NCBI GenBank assembly: GCA_021324685.1
Contig: JAJPIQ010000045.1
Coordinates: 1 to 64,000, forward strand
Direction: 5' to 3'
DNA: 64,000 bases
Source of the DNA: Bacteroidota bacterium
Lineage (GTDB): Bacteria; Bacteroidota; Ignavibacteria; Palsa-1295
This document shows positions 24,817-33,282 of the stretch, piece after piece; within the stretch, counting starts at the first letter, position 1; every line of letters begins with the position of its first letter. The notes beneath the pieces were generated by a model. That model was given only the letters and a program-made list of their open reading frames with translations, was not told the origin of the DNA and did not search any database. Position numbers and translations under genes: made by a program.

Positions 24817-25819
24817 TGGCGTTCCACGACATTTCATTGGCCATGTGCTCCAGTACGTTTTCGACCGAGAGGCGCTTCATGCATTCGTGGGTATAGATCG
24901 GGCACGTATGGCTGCCATGCGGCGTGCAGGGCCGGCACCAGAGGCCGGGGACTTCGATCGCTTCCCCGCTGCCGCCGGGCGGTGCGAAGCCGAACGCCGG
25001 GACGGTCGGGCCGAAGAGTGTAAATACTTTCGTTCCGACCGCGACCGCCGCGTGGGTCGGCGCACTATCGTTGGCGACCAGCAACGACGACCGTGCAATG
25101 GCGCTCATCGACGTCAGGAAACTTACTCTTCCGGTGAGATCGAGAACGTTTCCCGAAGCCGCCGTTTCGATTTTAGATCCCACGGCCTGTTCGTCCTTTC
25201 CGCCGATCACAACGATTCCAATATTCTTTGCCGCCAGAGCTATTGCCAACGCGAAGAACTTGTCGTCCCCCCACTTTTTCGTTTCCCACGCGCTGCCGGG
25301 TGCGAGCGCGACCGCAATATCGAATCTGTTGAAAAAAGCATCGAATTCCGGAGTACGGGGCGGAACGATCTTTGGAAGAATGTCAAGACGGGCATTCGGA
25401 TCGATCGCGCGCAGCGGCAGGACGGCTCGTTCGTATCGGTTATTCCATCCGGCGTCCTTCACCGTATGCGTCAGTGTGGCATGCGTCATTCCCTCGAAGC
25501 CGACTTTAACCGGGATCGTCAGCCGTGACGCAAGCGATTGCGATCGTCGGGAACCGTGCAGGAGAAACAGGGTATCGAACTTAAAATCATCGATTTGAGC
25601 GGCTTTCGTATGGATGCCTGCGAGGCCGGATTCCGCCCCGTGTTTGTCGAACGCGATCGCGCGGGCAACGTCCGGAGAAGCGCTTATTACTTCCCCGGCA
25701 TCCGGCCGGACCACGTAGGACACCGTCGAGTCTGGATCGAGCTGTTTAATGGCGTGCGCAAGCGAGAGCGATACGATCGCATCCCCGAGGAACGCCGTCT
25801 CGATAATGAGCGCGTTCAT
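24794..25819 (-). CDS. Glycosyltransferase family 9 (heptosyltransferase-like)
   Basis: A 341-residue two-domain GT-B enzyme. MNALIIETAFLGDAIVSL opens the N-terminal Rossmann domain, the nucleotide-sugar domain starts near ALAPGSAWETKKW, and NDSAPTHAAVAVGTK is the conserved donor-site block. It resembles ADP-heptose:LPS heptosyltransferases (WaaF/WaaC), which build the lipopolysaccharide core at the inner membrane. The ATG at 25819 overlaps the stop of the acyltransferase gene by four bases; a longer frame to 25855 is less likely. Coupling to an LpxL-like gene supports a lipopolysaccharide role. Confidence 0.88.
   Translation of the reverse strand: MNALIIETAFLGDAIVSLSLAHAIKQLDPDSTVSYVVRPDAGEVISASPDVARAIAFDKHGAESGLAGIHTKAAQIDDFKFDTLFLLHGSRRSQSLASRLTIPVKVGFEGMTHATLTHTVKDAGWNNRYERAVLPLRAIDPNARLDILPKIVPPRTPEFDAFFNRFDIAVALAPGSAWETKKWGDDKFFALAIALAAKNIGIVVIGGKDEQAVGSKIETAASGNVLDLTGRVSFLTSMSAIARSSLLVANDSAPTHAAVAVGTKVFTLFGPTVPAFGFAPPGGSGEAIEVPGLWCRPCTPHGSHTCPIYTHECMKRLSVENVLEHMANEMSWNANEISRND
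24800..24841. repeat. 21-bp tandem duplication across the GT9/DUF1905 gene junction
   Basis: The 21-base unit at 24800-24820 is repeated at 24821-24841 with two mismatches. It covers the last codons of the GT9 gene and the start region of the DUF1905 gene, so each copy supplies a possible ATG for the latter. Confidence 0.85.
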
Positions 25820-26625
25820 GGAACGTATTTCCAGCGGCGATGCTGCCAGAGCCAAAGTTCCGGCCGCTCCCGGATCGCCCGCTCCAGGACCGCCGTATGC
25901 CGTGCAGTAAGTTCCTTGACGTGTTCGGGCCTGGCATCCGCAAGGTCGTCAAAAGGAACGGGAATAAATCGCGATCGGTAGCCCCGGCGGGTCCGCTCGA
26001 ATGGTTGTAGAAAAAGGATCGGCGCGCGCGTGGCCAGCGCAAGACGTGCCGTTCCTTCGAAGGTCGGAACGTCAGACCCGAAAAACGGGACGCGGACATC
26101 CTCGGCGGTAGCCGCCTGATCGCCGAGGATCGCCAGGAGTTCCCGGCTTCGAAGGGCCCGGAAAATAGCCCGTACGTTACCGGCGTCGAGCATGGCGTTC
26201 CCAAACCGGGTGCGCATGCGGACGAGGAAGCGCTCGGCGAACTTCGAACGTTGATTTTTAATGATCACGTCGAGTGGAACTCCGAGGCGAAGCCCACATC
26301 CCAGGGCGAGCCATTCCCAGTTCCCCAAGTGACCCGAAAGCAGGATCGCCCCGTTCGCGCCGGCGATCGTGGATTGGACCTCTTCCAAATTTACAATTTC
26401 AAGACCGTTCCGGATCCGGCCTTTGGGCGCCCACCGCAGATACGGGAATTCGAAAAAGACACGGCCTAAATTAGCGTAGCTCCGAACGGCGATACGACGG
26501 CGCCAGCGGGAAGATCGGTCGGGATACGCCCGCCGAAGATTTTCCAGGGTTACCCTGGAACGAATATTGAGGTAAAAGGCGAGCCGTCCGAGCACGCTTC
26601 CCACCCACGACAACAGCCAAAGCAT
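25816..26625 (-). CDS. LpxL/HtrB-family lipid A acyltransferase
   Basis: A 269-residue inner-membrane-associated lysophospholipid acyltransferase-like enzyme. The HX4E catalytic motif is HLGNWE near residues 98-103, followed by KNQRSKFAERF, LLAILGDQAAT and the C-terminal LWQHRRWK block typical of LpxL/LpxM. It transfers an acyl chain to lipid A or a related lipid. The gene ends in a 4-base overlap with GT9 and starts seven bases after the GWxTD gene stop, so the three are in one operon. Confidence 0.87.
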   Translation of the reverse strand: MLWLLSWVGSVLGRLAFYLNIRSRVTLENLRRAYPDRSSRWRRRIAVRSYANLGRVFFEFPYLRWAPKGRIRNGLEIVNLEEVQSTIAGANGAILLSGHLGNWEWLALGCGLRLGVPLDVIIKNQRSKFAERFLVRMRTRFGNAMLDAGNVRAIFRALRSRELLAILGDQAATAEDVRVPFFGSDVPTFEGTARLALATRAPILFLQPFERTRRGYRSRFIPVPFDDLADARPEHVKELTARHTAVLERAIRERPELWLWQHRRWKYVP

Positions 26626-26632
26626 GAAGGCC

Positions 26633-28069
26633 TTAGTGCGCGAGCCGAAGGGCCTCGTGCGTCATCCAGTCGACGTCATAGTTCTCGCCAATGACATTCG
26701 AACTCACCAGGAAGTAATTTCCGCCGCCCATCCGATCGACGAAATCGAATTCCGGGAACGTTCCCGCCTTCAGGCGGATATTCGGATCCGGATCGTACTG
26801 CCAGACAATATAGGGCTTGTAGGCAGGGTCGTAAGCGACCGTGCCGATGCGCTTGGGCGGTCCGTACGTAATGAGCACGCGCCCGCGGCCGGTTTTCCAA
26901 CCCGGCGTTTTTTGGTAATTGTATTCCTTATTCGCTTCGGTCACGCGGCCCATGAACAGCCGGTAGGCGTCGAGCGGCTGGGCGGAATGCAACTTCTCGT
27001 CCTCACTGCGCCAAAACGTGAATAGGAACCGCTGTTTATCGGCAAGGGTCTTCAATTTTTTTGCGGCATTCTGGTCCGCTTCGCCCATCCAGTATTTCGA
27101 CTGATCGATGCGCTCGTCCGCTTCGGGCTCCGACATTTTCATAAAGTCCGATTCCGCAAAAAGGATAGAATCGTTCGATAAGGAGGCCGGTGGCGGCGGC
27201 GCGTCCTCGGAGAGCTTCATTTCCGAGGCATAGAAGAATGGCTTTTCGATTTCAGCCACAATTGCGTCTTCATACTTCGCCTGGATACGAAGGCGATAAG
27301 AATCGCCCGGAAGACCGTCGATGTCGAGTCCCAGGATCAGGGGCACTGCCGGTCCGGTGAGTTGCACCTTCTCGGTACTCGAAACAATTTGCTTCCCGGA
27401 GGCATCGATCACCGACGTTACAATGTCGGCTTTCTGTGCCGGGTCGACGGAATTAGCGGGAACATACAGCTCGGTGTAATAATAGAGCTTGGTGTAATTT
27501 TCCCCAAAAATTCCCGATGGGTTCGGAGTGACAATGTATCCGGATTTTTCGAACGGGCTCGGGTTGCCGGAGGATTTCGCTACAGAGGAAGAAAGCTCGA
27601 CGCTCCCGAACGAAAACTTTGTGCTGTCCTTGCTCGGAAGGTTAAGCGGAATAACGATCGTATCGAAGACCGCCTTGCCGTCCTTGATGCCCCGTTGCCA
27701 GATAAATGCGGCCGTTGTGGGACTCACGTACGGAACGGCAAACCCAGCGGCTCCGAGCAATTTATTCGCACTGGCGGAATCGAGCTGCGCCTGTGTGCAG
27801 GGACATTGAACCGTATCGTGAATCTCTTTACGTTGGGCGACTGCACCGTTCTGCCAGATCTCGGCTTTTGCAGACGTTATCGCTGTGAAGCCGTTGCCAT
27901 GGGGCGTAAATGCCAGGGCGCGCTGCAGCACACCATAATCGATCTCGATTTCAGCGTGAGAGCTGTCATAACGATAGGCTTCGGCATCGGCTTCGAGCGG
28001 GCTTTGACCGAACGCACTCGAGAACCAGAGACTTAAAAACGGGGCGCAAAGAATAAGGCGATAATTCAT
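26633..28069 (-). CDS. GWxTD-domain protein
   Basis: A 478-residue exported protein with a signal peptide (residues 1-21, ending AFGQ). The C-terminal GWxTD domain is recognised from KYWMGEADQNAAKKLKTLAD, FWRSEDEKLHSAQPLDAYRLF and PGWKTGRGRVLITYGPPKRI; the usual Asp of the GWxTD motif is Gly here. The first about 300 residues are beta-rich and divergent. GWxTD proteins are found in Bacteroidota and relatives and have no fixed function. It lies between a PorV-like gene and lipopolysaccharide genes. Confidence 0.85.
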   Translation of the reverse strand: MNYRLILCAPFLSLWFSSAFGQSPLEADAEAYRYDSSHAEIEIDYGVLQRALAFTPHGNGFTAITSAKAEIWQNGAVAQRKEIHDTVQCPCTQAQLDSASANKLLGAAGFAVPYVSPTTAAFIWQRGIKDGKAVFDTIVIPLNLPSKDSTKFSFGSVELSSSVAKSSGNPSPFEKSGYIVTPNPSGIFGENYTKLYYYTELYVPANSVDPAQKADIVTSVIDASGKQIVSSTEKVQLTGPAVPLILGLDIDGLPGDSYRLRIQAKYEDAIVAEIEKPFFYASEMKLSEDAPPPPASLSNDSILFAESDFMKMSEPEADERIDQSKYWMGEADQNAAKKLKTLADKQRFLFTFWRSEDEKLHSAQPLDAYRLFMGRVTEANKEYNYQKTPGWKTGRGRVLITYGPPKRIGTVAYDPAYKPYIVWQYDPDPNIRLKAGTFPEFDFVDRMGGGNYFLVSSNVIGENYDVDWMTHEALRLAH

Positions 28070-28192
28070 ATTCGGATAGTATCGCAGTTCTTATGCGATA
28101 GGTTTCGTGCCGCGGGGTTTCATGCCGCGGGCAGGTCCACAACAGAAGCCCGTAAGATCCTTCGAGAGAGTTGAAAAACCGCCTCGTGCGAT

Positions 28193-29272
28193 TTACTGGA
28201 AGGTCGCGCTGATCGAAATGCGGTGGATTCCGCCCAAACTTTTGGTCGTGTTATAGGCGTAATCGATCACGCCCGAAAAATCCTCGGTCTTGAAGTGGAA
28301 TCCTGCACCGACTCCGAGCCCAAGCTGGTCCTGATTAAAGGCGTATCCAGCCCGGAACGCGGCCATATCATTCCAGATATATTCCGCACCAAGATTATAT
28401 TGCTCCGGACCGTCGGAATGGGTCGAAAAATCGAAATCGACATTCAATTTCTGGTTCTCGACTTTTCCCTGAAAAACATCCGTTCCTAAGCCGATGCGGA
28501 ATATAAGAGGGAGCGGATAGGCACCCGTGATCAGGCTGCCCTGAAGCGAATCCCGGACGGCATTGATACTCGGATTGCTCGTAATGAAGTCGAGGCTGTT
28601 ACCGCTGAAATTCCGGTCAGCACCCAGGTTCGAAAGGTCCATCGAGATCCGCATGTTATAAAAATCGGTCAGGTACTGCGAGCCGGCATCGAAGGCAAGC
28701 CCGTCGGCGGACATGTCCAGGATGGTGCTGCGAAGGTACTTCGCGGACGCCCCGAACGAGAACCGGTCTGTCAGGGAACCGGCGATCGTCGCGGTGAAGG
28801 CAAGATCGTTTGCATTGAAGGTACCGGCATTCGCATCCTGTTGGATCGTGGCTTTAGATAAATTTCCATAATCGACCACGATGAGCGAAAAACCGGCACG
28901 ATACCGCTCGCTGACCGGCAACGTGACGCCTAAAAAGTTCTCGGTCACATCGCCAAACCAGTGGGTGTAGGAGGCGCCGACATTGACACCGGGAAGCCTC
29001 GCAATGCCGGCGGGATTCCAGTACAGCGCGGTGATATCGTCAGCCATCGCGCTGTACGCGCCGGCCATACCTGCGGCCCTCGCTCCGACCCATAATTTGG
29101 TAAAGACCGAGCCCGAGGAACCGGCGTTCGTAAAATTCGTGGTGGCAGTGGACTGCGTTTGGCCGCCCTGCTGCGCGAACGCCGTTCTACCCACCATCAA
29201 GCAGAAGAGTGCTACAAGGGGCCAGACTTGCGTCCCATGGGCGCGTCGATTGACAATTCTCATAAGCTTCAA
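28193..29272 (-). CDS. PorV/PorQ-family outer-membrane barrel protein
   Basis: A 359-residue protein with a signal peptide ending AFAQ. The N-terminal block LWVGARAAGMAGAYSAMADD and the following YWNPAGIARLPG are diagnostic of the PorV/PorQ (FadL-like) family, and the protein ends in an aromatic-terminated strand (ISISATFQ). PorV moves T9SS cargo to the attachment complex; this copy may be a paralogue serving its operon partner. It lies 35 bases after the 1315-residue protein gene. Confidence 0.87.
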   Translation of the reverse strand: MKLMRIVNRRAHGTQVWPLVALFCLMVGRTAFAQQGGQTQSTATTNFTNAGSSGSVFTKLWVGARAAGMAGAYSAMADDITALYWNPAGIARLPGVNVGASYTHWFGDVTENFLGVTLPVSERYRAGFSLIVVDYGNLSKATIQQDANAGTFNANDLAFTATIAGSLTDRFSFGASAKYLRSTILDMSADGLAFDAGSQYLTDFYNMRISMDLSNLGADRNFSGNSLDFITSNPSINAVRDSLQGSLITGAYPLPLIFRIGLGTDVFQGKVENQKLNVDFDFSTHSDGPEQYNLGAEYIWNDMAAFRAGYAFNQDQLGLGVGAGFHFKTEDFSGVIDYAYNTTKSLGGIHRISISATFQ

Positions 29273-29307
29273 AGTCGATTTTACTTCTATTTCTCGAATC
29301 TTGTTTG

Positions 29308-32300
29308 TTATTTCGATACGCCGACGACAATGGCGAACTTCGTGGTCGTTTCACCCGTCTCCGCATTCGTGATCGGGTCGCGCGCAATAATGTGTGCGAA
29401 CAGGACCTGGCTTCCGACCCGCTGCTTTCCAGCCGTCAGCAAGTTCCACGTTTCGACCGACGATTGGTCGCTCAGTTGCGAGTAGTCGTAGGTTGTTGTC
29501 GTTTGCGCCGGATTGTTCGGGTTCTGCGTCGTCGACGATGCGTAGCCAATGTGTTCGATCGTGTTAACGAGCGTGCCATCGAGTGCGTAAATCTCGATCG
29601 TGCAGCGCGGTGGAAGCCGTGTAAAGAACAGCTTTGCATTATCGGTCGAGGTCTGGCCGAGATGCGTTACGATATACGGGTTCGGCACCACCTGCACCTG
29701 CGACAGCATCGAATCGGTGTAATTCCCGGCGTTCGAAAAATCGACTTTCGAACCGCTCTCGGTGACGATATTGAATTGCGCACCGGGGAACGGCACGTTC
29801 TTCATTAGGCCCGTAAACGATAACGTGATCTTATCTCCCGGCTGAAAATCGTTCATGTGTGGATTCACATGCGAACCGGTCCCTGCAATCGTATCGCCGG
29901 TGTTCGGATCGGATATTTCCGGAGCGTTGAAAATAAGTTCGGCACCCGCGACGCTCAGCTTATGTACGACGAGATGATATTGCCCCTGGTCGATATTATC
30001 GTTACCGCCGATCGGGAAATAATATGCCCCGACGCTGGCACCGCTGGCAAACGCCGTCGGCGCGGTCGTCGGCTGGGAAGCAAAGCTCGCATTGGTATGC
30101 TGCTGATCGAAGCCCGCCTGATCGACGTAATGGAATGCCTGCATAGTATACCAGCCGGGATTCGGCACATGCATCACATCCGGATCGTCGAATTTCGGGA
30201 ACAGCGTTGTGCTACCCTGAGGAGAACCGACATCGCTATAGAACCGGTGATCGTATTCTATCGTCATATTGGCCGTCGTATCCTGCACCAGGCGTAGTAT
30301 CGCCTCCGGGCAGTTTGTAAGACTGACCTGGATCGGCATGACGCGAGGATGAATCACATCGCCCGACGGCAGAACGACGGGAACCGGGCCCGGCGAGATC
30401 GTCGGACCGAACGTAATGTCATACGACGTTTCGCCGAGCGCCCCAAGGAACGAAGGCCGAGTGCTGCCCTGGCCGTTATTCAACGCCTCATCGGTCGGCA
30501 AACTCCAGATGCTCTGGTTCGTATCTCCATCGGCCCCGTTATTCGTACGGCGCGATAAGCGAAGAATATCCTTATCGAGCGTTGGGTTGCTCGGACCGGG
30601 AGTGACCGTGACCGAATGCAGCCGATACGGTGTGCTCAATTGCTCGAAATTCACATCGGCTAAGACTTTTAACGCCTGCGCAATAGTTTGATTTGGAGCG
30701 AAGCCTGTATTGTCCGTCGTGAACTGCGAGGCAAAGACCGAGTCCGGCGTGATCGTGCCATTGACATGCAGCGTGATTGCGCCCGGCAGCGTCGTCGGGA
30801 AGAAATATGCGTTAGTATTATTCGCCGCGCTCTGCATGGTGCTATACGTATTCTGCACCAGAGGCTGGCCGTCGGGACCTTTTCTCGAATCGGTCACATC
30901 GACATACGTAAGCATATAGCTTTGGTTGAGTACGTTCGTGGTAAGTTCGACCCATCGAGGCTGGAAGCTCACATGAATCGTATCGTTCGTGAAGAGCTTC
31001 TCGAAAATCCCCGTATCGACGATGTCGAGACGGACGTCCTGAAGGCCGCCGAAATTTGGACCGATGTCCCCGCTGCCCGCAAGGCAGTTCCCAGCGATCC
31101 CGCTTGCCGTGTCGCTGGTAAATGGAGCAAGCAGAACCGGGCGGTTCGGTATTCCAACGACGAAATTCTTGGGTGGAACAATAGCGGTGTAGAGCGGCCC
31201 GATCTTATTGATCGAGTCGAATTCGTCGTAGGCAATGACGTAGTAGTAGTACTGAACGCCATTATAGAGACCTTCTGTACCTGTCAATACACCATCGTGG
31301 TTATCGTCGCCGACGTCGAGGTAAGAATGCGGGATCGGATGCGGCGTCGAGTTCAGGCGGCGATAATGAAAGCGGTTAAAATGCCCGTTCGCATCGAACA
31401 CAGAGTCCTTCGCAAAATCGTAGAGATGCCAGTCGCCAAGCATGACATCCGGATTGTTCCCATCCGGGCGAATGGTGCTGTCATGATCTTTTCGAGTCGT
31501 GCGCCAGAGTTGGTAGCCCATGAAAGGAAGCGTCGCTTTCGCACGGAGGGAATCGGGAGCGCCATAAAGACCGCTCACCGCATCGATGCTCTTTTCAGAA
31601 GTGCTGTCCCATGTTACGAGCACTGCGCGATCGAGCGCCGTGGTTTTAATATTCGGAATGTCCGGAGGCACCGGGGAAAGAAAATGGCTCACCGAATACG
31701 CATAGGTCGTATCGAGTTTTCCGGTCGTGTCCGGCATAACCGACAGAACGGAAGAATCTACTTCTCCGAAGACCTGATGTGCAAAATCCATGAGGAGAAG
31801 CAGGGCACCGAAGTTCTTATGATAATCGGTGTTGTCAACCTGCGCAATACCAATGGCGACCGTCGTCTCCACGGACTTATGCGGCGGAAGTGTGAACGGT
31901 CCCGTGGACATCAGAAGGCGCTGGTCCTGATAGACGCCATTGAAAAGATCTTTTTCGCCGGACGCCACAAAATCGTAGCGCAAGTCCTGAGTAGAAGGAT
32001 CGTTCAGAATGATCCAGTCGCGGAAGGTCGTAAGGCCAAGCTGATTTTTCTGGAAGAGGCTGTTTGGCCCATAGCCACCCAAACCGGCGCTATCGTCATT
32101 AGCGATGATGTTACCGCTGGCATCGATGACAGGGCTTTCAAGGAAGCTGAAACCGATCCAGCCATATTGCTTGCCGTTCGGAGCCTGAGTATAATTCCGC
32201 CACTGGACGCCCATATTGAGTTTTGCGGGGTCGGAACGGTAGGGTTCGCGTAATTCCTGAACGCTGGCCGCATCCGCAGTGGTCTTCACCAAACTATCGG

Positions 32301-33255
32301 TCACATAACTGTTTGCATCGTTATTGGCTCCGCCAACCGCCGCGTCGAGATCGGGATCGAATGCCGGCGCCATATAGCAGTCGATCAGGGAATCGCCGGA
32401 AGAATTCGTGACCTTCTGGCGAAGGAAGATCATATCACGATAGCGCCCGAAGCTCCACGAATAGATCTCTTCCTGAACATCGATCCCAAACGGATAGCCG
32501 GTACCTGCGCGGAATTCAGGGTTATTCGTGGGGTCCTGGTCCGTATAGACATTGAAAATGTCTTCTTCGGAGGTGATCGCAGGTTTGACACTGGTATTTC
32601 CACCCTTGGCCTCTGTCACGAGGGTATTTCGGGTTCCAACATCGGAGATATAATCTCCAAAATAAAAATTGTGGTACAGCGTTTTTCCCGAAGCCGTATC
32701 CCACAACGGCCAGGGATAATATGGCGAGGGGACGACCGACGAAGACCCGGAGATATACGCGCCCGTCAGTTTATCGTAGCGCGGGCTGACATACGAAATA
32801 TATTTTGCGGCCGGAGTTGCGCCATCTGTTCCGGTACTTAATCCGACCTGGCTTGCCTCTCCCTCCATGTACCATCCGGCACCCGAGTTTGGATTGTATC
32901 CAAGGTCACAGAGCTTCCGGCGCTTGCCCTGGATCTCTTTTTTAGTGGCGAACCACAATCCTTCTCCGAAGAGATAGCTCTGATTCGAGCCGCGCGGCCA
33001 GAAAAGGCCTTCGTTCTCACCCTGACCCGCATTAAACAGCACGCCGCGGTTGGTGTAAAAGAATTCGAGGTTACTATAGACGTTCAACTGCCGAAGAAAG
33101 TTGAGCGGCGCAGCGCTGCCACCCTTTTTCGACTTCGATACCGGCCGAGCGTCGGCCTTCGAAGACGAGAGCACTGGAACGATAGCCACCGCAACGAACG
33201 CTGCCAAAAATGCAGCCCGCGCGCGCGCATTCGATGATAGGATCATAGTTCTCAT
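29308..33255 (-). CDS. Giant secreted protein, possible T9SS cargo of the TonB/PorV locus
   Basis: A 1315-residue exported protein with a signal peptide in the first about 36 residues, preceded by a basic N-terminus. I recognise no enzyme domain. The body is rich in aromatic, Gly and Asp residues and contains fibronectin-like stretches. An EF-hand loop (DDNHDGVLTGTE) is encoded at 31273-31308. Near the C-terminus VVPNPYIVTHLG opens a segment that resembles T9SS sorting domains but is longer and divergent. It lies between the TonB receptor (27 bases upstream) and the PorV-like gene, so the three are probably made together. Confidence 0.75.
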   Translation of the reverse strand: MRTMILSSNARARAAFLAAFVAVAIVPVLSSSKADARPVSKSKKGGSAAPLNFLRQLNVYSNLEFFYTNRGVLFNAGQGENEGLFWPRGSNQSYLFGEGLWFATKKEIQGKRRKLCDLGYNPNSGAGWYMEGEASQVGLSTGTDGATPAAKYISYVSPRYDKLTGAYISGSSSVVPSPYYPWPLWDTASGKTLYHNFYFGDYISDVGTRNTLVTEAKGGNTSVKPAITSEEDIFNVYTDQDPTNNPEFRAGTGYPFGIDVQEEIYSWSFGRYRDMIFLRQKVTNSSGDSLIDCYMAPAFDPDLDAAVGGANNDANSYVTDSLVKTTADAASVQELREPYRSDPAKLNMGVQWRNYTQAPNGKQYGWIGFSFLESPVIDASGNIIANDDSAGLGGYGPNSLFQKNQLGLTTFRDWIILNDPSTQDLRYDFVASGEKDLFNGVYQDQRLLMSTGPFTLPPHKSVETTVAIGIAQVDNTDYHKNFGALLLLMDFAHQVFGEVDSSVLSVMPDTTGKLDTTYAYSVSHFLSPVPPDIPNIKTTALDRAVLVTWDSTSEKSIDAVSGLYGAPDSLRAKATLPFMGYQLWRTTRKDHDSTIRPDGNNPDVMLGDWHLYDFAKDSVFDANGHFNRFHYRRLNSTPHPIPHSYLDVGDDNHDGVLTGTEGLYNGVQYYYYVIAYDEFDSINKIGPLYTAIVPPKNFVVGIPNRPVLLAPFTSDTASGIAGNCLAGSGDIGPNFGGLQDVRLDIVDTGIFEKLFTNDTIHVSFQPRWVELTTNVLNQSYMLTYVDVTDSRKGPDGQPLVQNTYSTMQSAANNTNAYFFPTTLPGAITLHVNGTITPDSVFASQFTTDNTGFAPNQTIAQALKVLADVNFEQLSTPYRLHSVTVTPGPSNPTLDKDILRLSRRTNNGADGDTNQSIWSLPTDEALNNGQGSTRPSFLGALGETSYDITFGPTISPGPVPVVLPSGDVIHPRVMPIQVSLTNCPEAILRLVQDTTANMTIEYDHRFYSDVGSPQGSTTLFPKFDDPDVMHVPNPGWYTMQAFHYVDQAGFDQQHTNASFASQPTTAPTAFASGASVGAYYFPIGGNDNIDQGQYHLVVHKLSVAGAELIFNAPEISDPNTGDTIAGTGSHVNPHMNDFQPGDKITLSFTGLMKNVPFPGAQFNIVTESGSKVDFSNAGNYTDSMLSQVQVVPNPYIVTHLGQTSTDNAKLFFTRLPPRCTIEIYALDGTLVNTIEHIGYASSTTQNPNNPAQTTTTYDYSQLSDQSSVETWNLLTAGKQRVGSQVLFAHIIARDPITNAETGETTTKFAIVVGVSK

Positions 33256-33282
33256 ACTAAAAAAATCTTTGCAAAATCTGCG

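Noticed and set aside
30688-32253. 521-codon plus-strand open frame
   Set aside because: It is the antisense of the 1315-residue secreted protein; composition is Arg/Ile-rich without domains.
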